64,000 nt of DNA, taken from an uncultured Oscillospiraceae bacterium (GTDB lineage Bacteria; Bacillota; Clostridia; Oscillospirales; Oscillospiraceae). A program made the position numbers and the translations under genes. The stretch is from contig CANQJZ010000001.1 in the NCBI GenBank assembly GCA_947624385.1, positions 1 to 64,000 of the forward strand. The letters are read 5' to 3'. This document shows, piece by piece, positions 62,640 to 64,000 of the stretch (positions within the stretch are counted from its first letter, which is position 1; each line of letters begins with the position of its first letter). The notes under the pieces are model-generated. The model was not told the DNA's origin. It saw only the letters and a program-made list of their open reading frames with translations, and did not search any database.

Positions 62640-63858
62640 GGCTGAACAGCCCCTCGTACGCGTACCGCAGCGCCGATATGGCGTGATCGTCCTTATCCGG
62701 GTAACCGCTTATGATATTCCCGGTCCTGTCCCGCTGGTACTCATAGCTGACGATCTCCCGGTGTGCCCCCGGCGTACGCAGCGGGTCTACCACGATGGTC
62801 CGGCCCTGGAGCCACTTGAACCCGTAATCCACGCTGCCCGGACCCTTGACCGCCCCGCGGGCCGGCAGGCCCATAGCCCTGTAATCGGCGATACTCTTGG
62901 GCTCTGCGCTGTCGCAGGTGATGGGGTAGTCCATGTACCCCTTATCCCGTATCCACGCCCCCGTCTTGGCGTTGGGCGTTCTATTGACGTACAGCTCGTC
63001 CAGCAAAAATATCTTCTCTCTGGCCCTGTCATAGGCCGTGCGCAGGAACGCGAACTTGTCCGGGAACCACCCCCAGTCCACGCCCTGAAATATCCTGTCG
63101 AACCCGTCTATCTCCTCGTCTTCTATCCGCCGGACCTCCACCCGCTCGAACACGTCCGCGCCTGTTCCGGTACACTCGCCCAGGTATATGTGCCGCCAGC
63201 CCCGCTCATCGGTATTTTTCTTGTGCTCGGCCTCGGCCAAAAACGCCTCGCCCAGCCATTCCCTTGGCACGTCCAGATAGGTGCTCCTGTGGCACAGCCG
63301 GTCGGGCCGGACGATCTGACTGTCCAGGTTGGCCCAGTTGTCCCGTGAAAGCGGCGGGTTATAGCTCTCGAAGTTCCAGAACATGGGCCCGCCCCGCATG
63401 GTGGACTGCAAGATCGTGTCGATCTCCGTCCGACCCGCGAACTGGTCCTTTTCCTCGAAGTGGGTGACGGCGATGTACCCGAACGGCGCCTTGATGCTCT
63501 TGAACTTGCCGGTGTCGTCCGCACCCCGGAACATGATCTTCTGTCCCGTTGGCTCATACACCAGCTCCATGGGCGACAGCCGCGCCGTCCACAGCCCGCC
63601 CATGCCAAGCTTTTCCACCGCCCACTGGTATTGGGCGAACACGCTTTCCCGCATGGTATTGGCCACCTTGCGCACCACCATCGCGTGGGTATCCGGGTGC
63701 TGGGTCAGTATGAGCGGCACCAGCAGGCTCACCGTGGAGCTTTTGAGGCTGCCCCGCCCTCCGGCCAGGTCATAGTGGGTGTGCCCATGCCGGAGCACAT
63801 CTCCGGCCAGCTCCCGGAACGCCGGCCCGATGACCTCGCTCAGCCGTATTTCACTCAT
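62620..63858 (-). CDS. terL: Phage terminase large subunit
   Basis: A 412-residue packaging ATPase/nuclease: Walker A-like GGRGSLKSSTVSLLV, DTHAMVVRKVANTMRESVFA, GYIAVTHFEEKDQFAGRTEI (Walker B with the FEE acid pair), VDWGWFPDKFAFLRTAYD (RNase H-like nuclease, first Asp), ITCDSAEPKSIADYRAMG (second Asp) and YPDKDDHAISALRYAYEGL (third acidic cluster). It belongs to the PBSX/SPP1-like group. AGAGGA precedes the ATG. The small subunit should lie just beyond the repeat at the right edge of the window. Confidence 0.92.
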   Translation of the reverse strand: MSEIRLSEVIGPAFRELAGDVLRHGHTHYDLAGGRGSLKSSTVSLLVPLILTQHPDTHAMVVRKVANTMRESVFAQYQWAVEKLGMGGLWTARLSPMELVYEPTGQKIMFRGADDTGKFKSIKAPFGYIAVTHFEEKDQFAGRTEIDTILQSTMRGGPMFWNFESYNPPLSRDNWANLDSQIVRPDRLCHRSTYLDVPREWLGEAFLAEAEHKKNTDERGWRHIYLGECTGTGADVFERVEVRRIEDEEIDGFDRIFQGVDWGWFPDKFAFLRTAYDRAREKIFLLDELYVNRTPNAKTGAWIRDKGYMDYPITCDSAEPKSIADYRAMGLPARGAVKGPGSVDYGFKWLQGRTIVVDPLRTPGAHREIVSYEYQRDRTGNIISGYPDKDDHAISALRYAYEGLFSRRGTSA

Positions 63859-63885
63859 CTAATAAAATCCTCTTCCATATTGAAC

Positions 63886-63993
63886 GGCCCCCCTGTGTAA
63901 GGGGGGCTGTCACGCGTACGCGTGACTGGAGGGTTGTTGACAACCCCTCCGACCCGGCTGACGCCGGGCCACTTCCCCTTGCACAGGGGAGGC
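63886..63993 (+). repeat. Family 1 modular palindromic repeat, full-length copy C (inside prophage)
   Basis: Same five-hairpin order as copies A and B but with changed tips: GTCACGC-GTA-GCGTGAC, GGGTTGTTGACAACCC, CCCGGC-TGA-CGCCGGG. It lies directly upstream of the terminase gene at the window edge. Confidence 0.8.
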
Positions 63994-64000
63994 TTGCAAA

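Larger units (their letters stand above)
45003..64000 (-). mobile_element. Prophage (siphovirus-like), late half; continues beyond the right edge
   Basis: From 63858 down to 45006 all genes are on the minus strand in the canonical late order: terminase large subunit, portal, scaffold, major capsid, connectors and minor capsid proteins, tail tube, tail chaperones, tape measure, baseplate and fibres, holin, endolysin. The head module (SPP1-type portal, GP20-type scaffold, minor capsid 1/2/3, Gp15) is like that of Listeria A118-type siphoviruses. Integrase, repressor and replication genes are not in the window. Two cargo cassettes and four palindromic repeats interrupt it. The left attachment site should lie near 44950-45006. 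Confidence 0.92.

Overview
The window is a 64 kb, GC-rich stretch of a low-GC-phylum anaerobe: Clostridia-type gene content (Noc-like ParB, dimeric GlyRS, CsoR/CopA, BspA-like LRR protein, KTR-domain protein, CstA, YfbR) with strong AGGAGG ribosome sites and sigma-A type promoters at 16-17 bp spacing. It fits a gut Oscillospiraceae-type genome (Flavonifractor/Intestinimonas-like); this assignment is inferred from gene content and style only. Layout: 1-8.2 kb holds a truncated N-acylglucosamine epimerase divergent from a ROK sugar kinase plus SGNH esterase, an uncharacterised protein, a membrane protein/DUF523 pair, a CstA-type transporter and a MATE pump. 8.3-9.8 kb has a Noc-like protein and a GNAT gene with a putative attenuator leader. 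9.8-11.9 kb is a graveyard of mobile DNA: recombinase tail, IS110 fragment, decapitated ABC exporter, KTR protein, then about 700 bp of structured non-coding repeats. 12-14.9 kb has a radical SAM/XRE pair, a lipoprotein cyclophilin and a flavodoxin-like reductase. 15-18 kb is a CsoR-controlled copper operon whose copA is fused to copZ. 18-22.3 kb has a second MATE gene with a repeated promoter motif and a secreted-LRR/lipoprotein/DUF4234 operon. 22.3-30.6 kb has PcrA, a five-gene peptide ABC importer and an sfsA carrying an in-frame palindromic insertion. 30.7-45 kb is housekeeping: MFS and Cys-rich membrane proteins, a decayed NAD-synthetase-like gene in the glyRS operon, YfbR, an aldo/keto reductase, ApbE, 3-methyladenine glycosylase, GNAT, HtrA, fumarase and a beta-CASP ribonuclease-like protein. 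From about 45 kb to the right edge is the late half of a siphovirus-like prophage, all on the minus strand, read from 64 kb to 45 kb: terminase, portal, scaffold, capsid, connectors, tail tube, Gp15, tape measure, baseplate/fibres, holin and endolysin. The early genes and integrase lie beyond the window. Two cargo cassettes (morons), each with its own promoter and terminator, interrupt the packaging/head module. One of them (a secreted protein) is bracketed by an exact 21-bp duplication of the 3' end of the terminase gene; the other encodes a protein with a JAMM-like HxH..SxxD motif plus a small overlapping partner. Two families of modular palindromic repeats are scattered over chromosome and prophage. 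One copy is translated inside sfsA and another supplies the N-terminus of a phage minor capsid protein. These translated palindromes, the two morons, the copA-copZ fusion and the decayed NAD-synthetase-like gene are the most unusual things in the window.
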